NCBI RefSeq assembly: GCF_018390605.1
Contig: NZ_JAHBGD010000024.1
Coordinates: 62,001 to 126,000, forward strand
DNA: 64,000 nt
Source of the DNA: Ancylobacter defluvii
GTDB taxonomy: Bacteria > Pseudomonadota > Alphaproteobacteria > Rhizobiales > Xanthobacteraceae
Reading direction: 5' to 3'
Under the pieces are notes generated by a model, which was not told where the DNA came from, did not search any database, and was given only the letters and a program-made list of their open reading frames with translations. Made by a program: the position numbers and the translations under genes. The stretch's first letter is position 1. The number at the start of each line of letters is the position of its first letter. Below are positions 41,537 to 49,620 of the stretch, piece by piece.

Positions 41537-41582
41537 CCCTCACCCGCCGCTGCGCGGCGACCTCTCCCCCTCGGGGAGAGGT
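41537..41582 (+). repeat. Two-hairpin dispersed repeat, copy 4
   Basis: CCCTCACC, GCCGC-TGC-GCGGC, then CCTCTCCCC-CTC-GGGGAGAGG. It sits just upstream of the DUF559 start. A further degenerate stem is at about 41625-41661. Confidence 0.8.
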
Positions 41583-41670
41583 TAAGTCCGCGTTCGATTA
41601 CGCACCGCCTACCGACTATCCCCTCTCCTCGTCCGGGAAAGGGCCGGGGTGAAAGGCCTCGCTGCCGCCC

Positions 41671-42618
41671 TCACGCCGCCGCCTGGCCCTTGCCGTGCCC
41701 TTCCTTGCCCTGCCCTTCCGCGCCGGCCTGCGGCGGTCGCACGCCGAGCAAATGGCAGATGGCGTAGACGAGGTCGGCGCGGTTCAGCGTGTAGAAATGG
41801 AACTCGGTCACGCCGCGGTCGACGAGATCGAACACCTGCTCGGCGGCCACCGCGGCGGCGATCAGCTTGCGGGTCTCGGGGTCGTCGTCGAGCCCCTCGA
41901 AGCGGCCGGCGAGCCAGGACGGCATGTAGGTGCCGGTCTTCTCCGAGAAATTCCTCGCCTGCTTGAAATTGCTCACCGGCAGGATGCCCGGCACGACGGG
42001 GACCTCGATCCCCCGCGCCCGCACCTTGTCGAGATAGCGGAAATACAGGTCGTTATCGAAGAAGCACTGGGTGATCGCCCGCGTCGCGCCGGCATCGACC
42101 TTGGCGGCGAGGATGTCGAGATCGGCGTCGAAGGACGGGCTTTCCGGATGCTTCTCCGGGTAAGCCGAGACGGAGACTTCGAAATTGGCTATGCGGCGCA
42201 GGCCGGTGACGAGATCGGCCGAGGTCTTGTAGCCCTCGGCATGCGGCACATAGGCCTGCCCTACCCCGCCCGGCGGATCGCCGCGCAGCGCCACGATGTG
42301 GCGCACGCCGGCATCCCAATAGCCGCGCACCACCTCATCCACCTCGCCCTTGGAGGCGGCGACGCAGGTGAGATGCGCCGCCGGGGCAAGGCGGGTCTCC
42401 TTGACGATGCGCTCGACGGTGGCATGGGTGCGCTCGCGGGTGGAGCCGCCGGCGCCATAGGTCACCGAGACGAATTTCGGCGCCAGCGGCGCAAGACGGG
42501 TGATGGAGTTCCACAGCGTGGCTTCCATTTCCGGCGTCTTGGGCGGGAAGAACTCGAACGACACCGCAATCGGCCGTCCGCCGGAGCGGCGGCTGCGGCG
42601 CTCGACATCCGACGACAT
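41671..42618 (-). CDS. metF: Methylenetetrahydrofolate reductase
   Basis: A 315-residue FAD-dependent TIM-barrel enzyme that reduces 5,10-methylenetetrahydrofolate to the methyl donor used by MetH. Hallmarks: SFEFFPPKTPEME near residue 21, FVSVTYGAGGSTRERT, HIVALRGDPP and TQCFFDND. The C-terminus ends in a low-complexity GAEGQGKEGHGKGQAAA tail unlike E. coli MetF. Its ATG overlaps the ArsR-methyltransferase stop (TGATG), so regulator and enzyme are translated together. Confidence 0.95.
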   Translation of the reverse strand: MSSDVERRSRRSGGRPIAVSFEFFPPKTPEMEATLWNSITRLAPLAPKFVSVTYGAGGSTRERTHATVERIVKETRLAPAAHLTCVAASKGEVDEVVRGYWDAGVRHIVALRGDPPGGVGQAYVPHAEGYKTSADLVTGLRRIANFEVSVSAYPEKHPESPSFDADLDILAAKVDAGATRAITQCFFDNDLYFRYLDKVRARGIEVPVVPGILPVSNFKQARNFSEKTGTYMPSWLAGRFEGLDDDPETRKLIAAAVAAEQVFDLVDRGVTEFHFYTLNRADLVYAICHLLGVRPPQAGAEGQGKEGHGKGQAAA

Positions 42619-43628
42619 CAGGCGACCTCCTTATGAGATTTTTCAACAGGCTCCCCGACCGGCTGCCCGGCGCGCGGATCGCGGGCTAACCAGAGAGAAA
42701 CCGTAAGCTTTCCATCGGCTTGCGGGGCAAGCGGGCGATGCGACAGCGGCACCAGCCCGGCCCCGGCCAGCCAATGCTCGACCACTTCCGGCGCGAAGCC
42801 GAGGCGGCGATGCGCGTGCGCCTCGCGCAGGAATTCGAGATCGTGCGGGGCAAAATCGACCACCAGCAGGCGCCCGCCGGGCTTGAGCACCCGCGCCGCT
42901 TCCTTCAGCGCGCGCGGGGCGTCCTCGAGGAAATGCAGCACCTGGTGCACCACCACCACGTCGAAGGCGTCGCGTGGCAGGGCGAGGCTGTAGATATCCC
43001 CCTGCCGTACCGTGCAATTGCGCGCGCCGACGCGTTCCAGATTGGCGCGGGCGACGGTGAGCATATCCGCCGACAGATCGATGCCCACCCCGCGCTCGAT
43101 GCGGGGGGCGAACAGCTCGAGAATGCGGCCGGTGCCGGTGCCGAGATCGAGAAGCGACGATATTTCAATGCCTTGCAGCGCATCGAGAATGGCGTCCTCG
43201 ACCTGCTCGTCGGGAGCGTGCAGCCGCCGCAGCGCATCCCATTCATGGGCATGGGCGCGAAAATAGGCCTGGGCATGGGCGGCGCGGGCGGCGCGCACCG
43301 CCTCCAGCCGCTCATGATCGCGCAGCAGGATGTCGTCGTCCGGCGTCATCAGGGCGAGCAGCGCATCGGTGAGCGCGGCGGCGGGGGTATCGGTGGCGCG
43401 GCGATAGAAAACCCAGCTCGCCTCGCGAAAGCGCTCCACCAGCCCCGCCTCTGCCAACAGCTTGAGATGCCTGGAGATTCGCGGCTGCGACTGGCCGAGG
43501 ATTTCGGTAAGCTCGGAGACGGTCAGCTCGCCCTCGCCCAACAGAGCGAGCAGCCGCAGGCGCGTATCCTCGCCGGCCGCCTTGAGGCCGTCGAGCAAAG
43601 ACGCGAAGCTGAGCGGCGAAGCCGGCAT
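42618..43628 (-). CDS. ArsR-type regulator fused to a SAM-dependent methyltransferase
   Basis: A 336-residue two-domain protein. The N-terminal winged helix (about residues 10-90: TRLRLLALLGEGELTVSELT, then GQSQPRISRHLKLLAEAGLV) is ArsR type but lacks the CxC metal-sensing cysteines. The C-terminal class I methyltransferase fold has LLDLGTGTGRILE and VVVHQVLHFLED. Such fusions next to metF are thought to sense SAM or SAH and control the methionine cycle. ATG 43628 is chosen; an upstream GTG/ATG frame would run through the candidate operator at 43646-43661, which is perfectly symmetric and just before the start. Confidence 0.88.
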   Translation of the reverse strand: MPASPLSFASLLDGLKAAGEDTRLRLLALLGEGELTVSELTEILGQSQPRISRHLKLLAEAGLVERFREASWVFYRRATDTPAAALTDALLALMTPDDDILLRDHERLEAVRAARAAHAQAYFRAHAHEWDALRRLHAPDEQVEDAILDALQGIEISSLLDLGTGTGRILELFAPRIERGVGIDLSADMLTVARANLERVGARNCTVRQGDIYSLALPRDAFDVVVVHQVLHFLEDAPRALKEAARVLKPGGRLLVVDFAPHDLEFLREAHAHRRLGFAPEVVEHWLAGAGLVPLSHRPLAPQADGKLTVSLWLARDPRAGQPVGEPVEKSHKEVA

Positions 43629-43645
43629 GAGACCCTCGTTTAGAT

Positions 43646-43661
43646 ATAAAGATATCTTTAT
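43646..43661 (-). promoter_or_regulatory. Perfect 16-base palindrome, candidate ArsR operator
   Basis: ATAAAGATATCTTTAT is self-complementary and very A/T-rich for this genome. It lies 18 bases before the ArsR-methyltransferase start. Autoregulation of the arsR-metF-metH cluster through this site is the natural reading. TrmO is divergent 100 bases away and could share it. Confidence 0.65.
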
Positions 43662-43760
43662 GTCTTTTCTCAAGGCGATGCAAGCCGCGCGATCTGAGCG
43701 GTGCGATGCTGGCGGTGCGATGCTGGCCCATACGTGCCCGGTGCGGGTGCAGTGAGGTGT

Positions 43761-44303
43761 ATGATGCGTAGGATTTCCACCACCGGGGCGGCCGATCCGG
43801 CCGATTCACCCGAATTCGGGGTGCGGCCCGGCGAGGCGACCTTTCCGCTGCCGGCCTCCCCGGACGCCGGGGTGTACTTCATCGGCCGGCTGCGCACCCC
43901 GTGGACCCACCGCCGGGACTGCCCGAAGAACGGTCGCGAGTCGGAGGCGGTGTGCACCGTCGAGCTCGACCCGGCCCTCGCCCCGGCGCTGGAGGGGCTG
44001 GAAGGCACCACGCATCTCTGGCTGCTCTACTGGATGGACTGCGCGCCGCGCGACCTCGTCGTGCAGGTGCCGCGCAGCTATGGCAAAGGGCGCGGCACCT
44101 TTGCGCTGAGGAGCCCCGCCCGGCCCAACCCGATCGCAATGAGCGCGGTGCGCCTCATCGGCATCGACGGCAACCGGCTTGCGGTGGTGGGGCTCGATTG
44201 CCTCGACGGCACGCCGCTGCTCGACATCAAGCCCTATTTCGCCTCGACGGATTCGCATCCCGAGGCGGTGGTGGGCTGGCATCGCGATCGCGGCGCCGGG
44301 TAA
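43761..44303 (+). CDS. trmO: tRNA (t6A37) methyltransferase TrmO / TsaA family
   Basis: A 180-residue single-domain protein. YaeB/TsaA hallmarks: FIGRLRTPWTHRRDCPKNGRE near residue 40, LEGTTHLWLLYWMD and FALRSPARPNPIAMSAVRL, then the SAM-site DGTPLLDIKPYF. Family members methylate N6-threonylcarbamoyladenosine at position 37 of tRNA. E. coli TrmO has an extra C-terminal domain absent here, so activity is likely but not certain. Start could be ATG 43761 or 43764; GAGG upstream favours the second slightly. Confidence 0.85.
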   Translation: MMRRISTTGAADPADSPEFGVRPGEATFPLPASPDAGVYFIGRLRTPWTHRRDCPKNGRESEAVCTVELDPALAPALEGLEGTTHLWLLYWMDCAPRDLVVQVPRSYGKGRGTFALRSPARPNPIAMSAVRLIGIDGNRLAVVGLDCLDGTPLLDIKPYFASTDSHPEAVVGWHRDRGAG

Positions 44304-44544
44304 CCGCGCCTTTCCGATGAGGTGCCCGCGGACGGCAACAACTTTTCAACGATTTCGAAACCATAATCCTCCGTCGACGTTATGGGATGAGACAGCGATA
44401 CTGTTGCTCATATGCATCGTCCATGCGCTTCGTGCATAGCTGGGGACGGCAAGGCCATTGATGACTTAGTCTTGTCTTGAACCCGCCTTGTTCCTGCGTC
44501 ATGTCCTCGTCGCAAAGGTTGTGGCATTCACTCCAGCAGGCTTG

Positions 44545-45708
44545 ATGATGGTCGTTCGCCTAGGTTTTGCTCCCGCGGTCGCTCTGGCCCTTCTGACGTC
44601 GGTCGGTTCGGCCGGCGCCCAGTCCTATCCCGTCGATGCCGTGCAATCGGCGGAGCCGGTGCCGGGCACCGTCGAGGTGCCGGCGGCCATCGATCCGTAT
44701 GGCACGTCCGGCACCGCGTCGCAGGGCGGCGTCGCCCCGATCATGGCTCCCGCCGCTCCGGCCACTGCCGGCGCGCAGCAGCCGGCCCCGATCTCCGGCT
44801 ATGCCAATGGCGGCAATTCGGCGACCGGCTACCCGACCGGCGCCTATTCCGGCCAGCAGCCCGCCGGCTATCCCGCACAGAGCGCGCCGGGTATGCAGGC
44901 CGCGGCTCCGGCGCAGGCCGGCTACCCGGCCGGCGCCTATTCCGGCCAGCAGCCGGCCGGCTATCCGGCGCCGAGCTATTCCTCGCAGGCCGCCGCGCCC
45001 TATGGTGCGCCGCAGTCGGCCCCGGCCCACGCCGCCGCCCCGGCCTATTCGAACCAGCAGCCGTCCTATTCGGCGCCGCAGCAGCAGGTGACGGGCGCCA
45101 ACGGCGCCTCGGTGGCCATGCTGCCGCCGGAAGACCAGCCGGAAGAGGGGCCGCCGAAGGAACTGCCGGCAAACCTCAAGCGGCAGGTGGTCGACTACGC
45201 GACCACGCAGGCGCCGGGCACCATCGTTATCGATACCCCGAACACCTATCTCTATTACGTGCTGCCCGGCGGCAAGGCCGAGCGCTACGGCATCGGCGTC
45301 GGCCGCGACGGCTTCACCTGGGCCGGTACCGAGAAGATCTCCCGCAAGGCGGAATGGGCCGACTGGCGCCCGCCGGCGGAGATGATCGAGCGCCAGCCCT
45401 ACCTGCCGCGCTTCATGGCCGGCGGCCCCGGCAACCCGCTCGGCGCCCGCACCATGTATCTCGGCGGCACCATCTACCGCATCCACGGCACCAACCAGCC
45501 CTCCACCATCGGCCAGTTCATGTCCTCGGGCTGCATCCGCATGCTGAACGAGGATGTCGAGAACCTGTACGACCGGGTGAAGGTCGGCACCAAAGTGGTG
45601 GTGCTGCCCGGCAACGCGGCCAAGACCGCCGACAGCAGCGCCGCGATGCAGCCGACGCCGGTGAGCACGATCGGCCCGAACGCCGTGCCGAACGTGGCGG
45701 TGCGCTGA
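44545..45708 (+). CDS. L,D-transpeptidase (YkuD family) with repetitive linker
   Basis: A 387-residue exported enzyme. A signal peptide (RLGFAPAVALALLTSVGSAGA) is followed by about 170 residues rich in Pro, Ala, Tyr, Gln and Gly, containing two near-identical 16-residue units beginning GYPTGAYSGQQPAGYP. The YkuD domain begins near residue 230. Its catalytic histidine H314 (IHGTNQPS) and nucleophile C330 (SSGCIRM) are present, so it should make 3-3 crosslinks in peptidoglycan or attach proteins to it. A perfect terminator follows. Start ATG 44545 or 44548; an in-frame ATG at 44488 would place the signal far inside. Confidence 0.88.
   Translation: MMVVRLGFAPAVALALLTSVGSAGAQSYPVDAVQSAEPVPGTVEVPAAIDPYGTSGTASQGGVAPIMAPAAPATAGAQQPAPISGYANGGNSATGYPTGAYSGQQPAGYPAQSAPGMQAAAPAQAGYPAGAYSGQQPAGYPAPSYSSQAAAPYGAPQSAPAHAAAPAYSNQQPSYSAPQQQVTGANGASVAMLPPEDQPEEGPPKELPANLKRQVVDYATTQAPGTIVIDTPNTYLYYVLPGGKAERYGIGVGRDGFTWAGTEKISRKAEWADWRPPAEMIERQPYLPRFMAGGPGNPLGARTMYLGGTIYRIHGTNQPSTIGQFMSSGCIRMLNEDVENLYDRVKVGTKVVVLPGNAAKTADSSAAMQPTPVSTIGPNAVPNVAVR
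44827..44967 (+). repeat. Direct repeat of 48 bases inside the L,D-transpeptidase gene
   Basis: Copies 44827-44874 and 44920-44967, offset 93 bases, in frame, differing only at scattered bases. They encode the duplicated GYPxGAYSGQQPAGYP units of the linker. Confidence 0.8.
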
Positions 45709-45747
45709 CCCCATCGAGCCAGGCGCCGCGGCGCCTCGGATGACATG

Positions 45748-45782
45748 AAAATGGCCCGGACGAGGATCGTCCGGGCCATTTT
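45748..45782. terminator. Perfect 16-base hairpin terminator
   Basis: AAAATGGCCCGGACGA, loop GGA, TCGTCCGGGCCATTTT. The A and T tracts make it a bidirectional intrinsic terminator. A second perfect palindrome, AGGCGCCGCGGCGCCT, lies just before it at 45721-45736. Confidence 0.85.
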
Positions 45783-46110
45783 CGTTTGAGCGCAACGTAG
45801 CGGGTGCCGGGCGGCCTCATCCGGCGTGCGCGCCCCCCCTTCGCGACATCACATCGCGCAACCGGGTTGGTCTCGACGTCCCTCGCGTCACGGCATCGTC
45901 GGTACCGGCAGGACGACGGCGAGCGTTGCATTAGCGTCGCCACGCCTCGTCCGGCTAAAGCGGGTAGATGGCCGGCAACCTTGCTCCGGTCGTGGCTCGA
46001 CGATCTGGAGCCGGAAAGGCAAGCCGGCGGGCGCCGATGGATGGCATCCGGCCGGGTGACATGCCTGAGGCTGGCCTCAGCCACCGCCCACCGGCCCCGC
46101 AGCCTCCGGC
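45783..46110. other. Intergenic region, nothing recognised
   Basis: About 330 bases between a terminator and the MOSC gene stop. Short frames here have no family resemblance or export signals. Confidence 0.5.
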
Positions 46111-46716
46111 TTACCGCCCCCACAGGCGCTGGGCCGGCACGCGCACCTCGATGGCGCTGCCGGCGACGAGGTCGCCGGGGCGCTCCACCCAGGCGACCAG
46201 GCCGCGCCGCCCCCGCGCCGCGTTGACGAAAGCGAGGTCGAGGCCGGTCCGTCCGAGATGATGCCGCGCCACCGCCGCCCCGGCATGGCGGCAGGGCGCG
46301 TTCTCGCCCTCCACCGCCAGGCAGGCGCCGCCGGGAAAATGCAGCCGGGTGCCCGGCGGCAGCGCGGTGAGGTCCGGCAGCCCTTCCACCACCAGATTGG
46401 CGCCGAGCCAGGACGGCTCCACCGTCGGCAGTTCCAGCCGGTGGGCGATGAGCGCGAGTTCGTCCGGCGCCACCAGCGTCAGCTGCCGCGTGTTGCGGAT
46501 CGGGGTGCCGCGCGGATACCACGGCACCCGCGAATCGGCCTTGCGGGTGACGCCGCGATGGCGATCACCGACGAGGCCCTCGAAATCCACCGCCGCCCGC
46601 TCCACCGGGCGGGTGACGAAATCCTCGCCATCGCCGATCAGCAGGAGCGACAGCCGGGCGCCGAGCTTGCGGGCGGCAACGGCGCCATCATCGAACAGCG
46701 GCAGGGTTTCGTTCAT
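46111..46716 (-). CDS. MOSC domain protein
   Basis: A 201-residue single MOSC domain, related to the C-terminal sulfur-carrier module of molybdenum cofactor sulfurase and to YiiM. The family cysteine is in GENAPCRHAG near residue 142. The VDFEGLVGDRHRGVTRKADSR stretch near residue 45 matches the MOSC opening. It may deliver sulfur to a molybdenum enzyme or reduce N-hydroxylated compounds with a partner; neither partner is adjacent. The iorAB enzyme elsewhere in the window needs a molybdenum cofactor, but a link is speculative. Confidence 0.85.
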   Translation of the reverse strand: MNETLPLFDDGAVAARKLGARLSLLLIGDGEDFVTRPVERAAVDFEGLVGDRHRGVTRKADSRVPWYPRGTPIRNTRQLTLVAPDELALIAHRLELPTVEPSWLGANLVVEGLPDLTALPPGTRLHFPGGACLAVEGENAPCRHAGAAVARHHLGRTGLDLAFVNAARGRRGLVAWVERPGDLVAGSAIEVRVPAQRLWGR

Positions 46717-46903
46717 GCACGCGACTCGCCTTGGTGACGGCGGGATTTTAACCTCGCCGCACGACGAAGGAAAAATGCGGACTGCGCGTCGCCGCCTCGC
46801 GCTCTAAGATACCTCCGTTTACCAGCCGCGCACCGGAACCCCGAACCGGGGTGGCGCGTTTGCGATCCGCCGGCGCGGCGCCAGCATGAAGGACGAGATT
46901 CCC

Positions 46904-47494
46904 ATGTCCACTCCGACCGATTCCTTCCCCTCGACGCCGGCACGCTCGCTCGCGGGCCATCTGCACGAATTGCGGGCCAAATGGGGGTGGTTCGTCGCCC
47001 TCGGCATCGTCCTGATCATCGCCGGGGCTATCGCCCTCGGCAGTTCCTACGGCCTGGTGGTCGGCACACTGGTCTCGGTCTACTACATCGGCGCGATGAT
47101 GGTGGTCGCCGGCATCGCCCAGATCTTCCACGCCTTCGCGGTTAAGGGCTGGGGCGGGTTCTTCTTCTGGCTGCTCGACGGCCTGCTCTATCTGGTGGCC
47201 GGCGTCATCGCCTTCACCAATCCCGACCTCGCCGCCGCGGTGCTGACCCTGCTGCTCGGCATCTCGCTGATCGTCGGCGGCCTGTTCCGGCTGGTGGCGG
47301 CGTTCAAGCTGCGGCCGGCGGCCGGCTGGGGCTGGATCCTGTTCTCCGCCGTCATCGCCATCATCCTCGGCATCGAGATCACCGTGCAGTGGCCGATCAA
47401 TTCCATGTGGATTCTCGGCCTGTTCCTCGGCGTCGATCTCATTTTCAACGGCTTCACGGTATTGATGCTCGGGCTTGGACTGAAGAAGACGTGA
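46904..47494 (+). CDS. HdeD-family (DUF308) acid-resistance membrane protein
   Basis: A 196-residue membrane protein with six hydrophobic helices (WGWFVALGIVLIIAGAIAL first, MWILGLFLGVDLIFNGFTVLML last). The duplicated three-helix pattern and the NPDLAAAVLTLLLGISLIVGG segment are typical of HdeD. In enterobacteria HdeD helps at low pH; function elsewhere is unclear. I chose ATG 46904 because AAGGACGAG lies before it; ATG 46886 would add six residues. The opgC gene starts 10 bases downstream. Confidence 0.85.
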   Translation: MSTPTDSFPSTPARSLAGHLHELRAKWGWFVALGIVLIIAGAIALGSSYGLVVGTLVSVYYIGAMMVVAGIAQIFHAFAVKGWGGFFFWLLDGLLYLVAGVIAFTNPDLAAAVLTLLLGISLIVGGLFRLVAAFKLRPAAGWGWILFSAVIAIILGIEITVQWPINSMWILGLFLGVDLIFNGFTVLMLGLGLKKT

Positions 47495-47504
47495 GCGAGG
47501 TTTC

Positions 47505-48770
47505 GTGAGGCAGAGCGCCACCGCCCGACGTGTCGCGCAGGACCCACCGGCCGGCGGGTCCACGGGGACGGCCTATCGTCCCGGTGCGCCGGCCGGATCC
47601 TCGAAGCCGCCAGCCGCCAGCGAGCCGGGCACCGCCCCGGCCCCGCCGGCGGCGAGCGGGCGCGATTTGCGGCTCGACCTGTTCCGCGGGCTCGCTCTGT
47701 GGTTCATCTTCCTGAACCACATTCCCAACAATGTGGTGAACTGGATCACCAACCGGAATTTCGGCTTTTCCGACGCCACCGAGATCTTCGTCTTCATCTC
47801 CGGCTACACCGCCGCCATGGTCTATGGCCGCGAGATCGACCGCTCCGGCACGCTGGTGACCTCGGCGCGCATCCTGCGGCGGGCCTGGCAGCTCTACATC
47901 GCCTTCATCTTCCTGTTCGTGATCTATCTCGCCGAAATCTCCTATGTCGTCGGCTCGTTCTCCAACCCGCTCTACGCGGAGGAGATGGGGGCGCTGCAGT
48001 TCCTCTCCGAGCCGGACGTGGCGCTGGTGCAGGCGCTGCTGCTGAAGTTCCGCCCGGCCAATATGGACGTGCTGCCGCTCTATATCGTGCTGCTCGCCGG
48101 CTTTCCGCCGGTGCTGTGGGCGCTGAAGCGCTGGCCGGACGCCACGCTCGCCGTCTCGGCGCTGGTCTATGCCGTGGCGCTCAATCTCGGCATCAACCTG
48201 CCCGGCTATCCCGACGACCGCATGTGGTTCTTCAACCCGTTCTGCTGGCAGCTGATGTTCGTGTTCGGCGGCTGGTGCGGGCTCGGGGGCAGCGACCGGC
48301 TGGCCGGGCTGATCCTGAACCGGCTGGTCGTGGCGGCGGCGGTGATCTATCTCCTCGTCTCGCTCGCGGTGGTGGTGAGCTGGTGGTGGCGCCCGCTGGA
48401 AGGGCTGGTGCCGGAGGCGATCGGCGTCTTCATCTACCCGATCAGCAAGACCGACCTGTCGCCGCTGCGCTTCCTGCACTTCCTCGCCCTGGCGGTGGTG
48501 GTGGTGAAGCTGGTGCCGGTGGATGCGCGCTGGCTGCGATGGAGGTTGCTGCGGCCGATGATCCTGTGCGGGCAGAACTCGCTGGAAGTGTTCTGCTTCG
48601 GCGTCTTCCTTTCTTTCGCCGCACATTTCGTGTTGAACGAAATCAACGGCTCGCTGGCCATGCAGTTCCTCATGAGCGCGGCGGGCATTGTCCTTATGGT
48701 GGCTCTCTCCGTGCTGTTGTCATGGTATGCTCGCGTGGAGCGCGAGATTGCCGCGCGGAAGTATGGGTAG
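47505..48770 (+). CDS. opgC: OpgC-family membrane acyltransferase
   Basis: A 421-residue membrane protein with about ten helices after a flexible, proline-rich N-terminal 50 residues. GRDLRLDLFRGLALWFIFLNH near residue 52 carries the RxD...R and LNH residues typical of OpgC, and the following SDATEIFVFISGYTAAM is characteristic. OpgC adds succinyl groups to periplasmic osmoregulated glucans. A GTG start has GAGG 5 bases before it. Two secreted SGNH-type proteins follow on the same strand within 26 bases each, so acyl transfer and acyl removal on an envelope glycan may be linked. Substrate may not be OPG itself. Confidence 0.85.
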   Translation: MRQSATARRVAQDPPAGGSTGTAYRPGAPAGSSKPPAASEPGTAPAPPAASGRDLRLDLFRGLALWFIFLNHIPNNVVNWITNRNFGFSDATEIFVFISGYTAAMVYGREIDRSGTLVTSARILRRAWQLYIAFIFLFVIYLAEISYVVGSFSNPLYAEEMGALQFLSEPDVALVQALLLKFRPANMDVLPLYIVLLAGFPPVLWALKRWPDATLAVSALVYAVALNLGINLPGYPDDRMWFFNPFCWQLMFVFGGWCGLGGSDRLAGLILNRLVVAAAVIYLLVSLAVVVSWWWRPLEGLVPEAIGVFIYPISKTDLSPLRFLHFLALAVVVVKLVPVDARWLRWRLLRPMILCGQNSLEVFCFGVFLSFAAHFVLNEINGSLAMQFLMSAAGIVLMVALSVLLSWYARVEREIAARKYG

Positions 48771-48785
48771 ACGGCGCGGATCGAC

Positions 48786-49595
48786 GTGAAACGCACGACG
48801 CTGGGACTGATACTGGCTTGCATGGCGTTGCTGGCGGGCGGCACTGCCTCCCCGGCGCGGGCCGAGCCCGTCTGCGCCGCGCCCTCCGAATTGACCCGCG
48901 CCGGCTTCGGCCTGCCGCGGCTGGCCAAATCGCTCGAGGACAAGACCCCGACCACCATATTGGTGCTCAACTCCTCGACGGTGAGCGAGAAGAAGCTGGC
49001 CAAGACCAGCAGCGACAAGACTTCCGGCGACAAGACCGGCGCCGCCAAGGACGCGGTGCCGCGGCGCTTCCCGAGCTATATCGAGGAGATCCTGCGCGCC
49101 CGCTATCCCGATGGCGGCATCGTGGTGGCGACGCAGACCCAGCCGCGCGCCACCGCGCAGGCGATCCTCACCGTGCTGCCCGACCTGTTGCGCGTCAACA
49201 AGCCATCGCTGCTGATCTGGCAGACCGGCACCTATGACGCCATTCTCGGCGTCGATACCGGCGCCTTCGGCGATGCGGTGGGCGACGGCATCCGCCTCGC
49301 CCACGAGGCCAAGACCGACGTGATCTTGGTCGGTCCGCAATACAGCCCGCGCACCACCTTCGCCTTCGATGTCGCGCCCTATACCAATACATTGCGCTGG
49401 AGCGCGCGCGGCAATGGCGTGCCGTTCTTCGACCGCTACGACATCATGCGCTACTGGCAGGACGAGGGCATTTTCGATCTCGATGCCGACCGCCCCTCCA
49501 CCACCCTGTTCGACGATGTGCATGGTTGCATCGGCCGGCTGCTGGTCGGCATGATCGCCGACGGCGTCGACAAGAAAACCCTCGGCTCCCGCTAA
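48786..49595 (+). CDS. Secreted SGNH-like protein, probably degenerate
   Basis: A 269-residue protein with a signal peptide (LGLILACMALLAGGTASPARA). It parallels the next gene along its length: LAKSLEDKTPTTILVLNSSTV vs its IGSSSTAG block, PSLLIWQTGTYDA vs LVLWQAGVNA, DVILVGPQYSP vs DIVIIDPQYSP, and DDVHGC vs DGFHMND. The block II and III glycine/asparagine residues are missing and a lysine- and serine-rich insert of about 25 residues (KTSSDKTSGDKTG) follows the serine. It may bind rather than cleave its substrate. A GTG start lies 15 bases after opgC. Confidence 0.75.
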   Translation: MKRTTLGLILACMALLAGGTASPARAEPVCAAPSELTRAGFGLPRLAKSLEDKTPTTILVLNSSTVSEKKLAKTSSDKTSGDKTGAAKDAVPRRFPSYIEEILRARYPDGGIVVATQTQPRATAQAILTVLPDLLRVNKPSLLIWQTGTYDAILGVDTGAFGDAVGDGIRLAHEAKTDVILVGPQYSPRTTFAFDVAPYTNTLRWSARGNGVPFFDRYDIMRYWQDEGIFDLDADRPSTTLFDDVHGCIGRLLVGMIADGVDKKTLGSR

Positions 49596-49620
49596 CCTCG
49601 CAACCCCGGCACCCGCAAAG

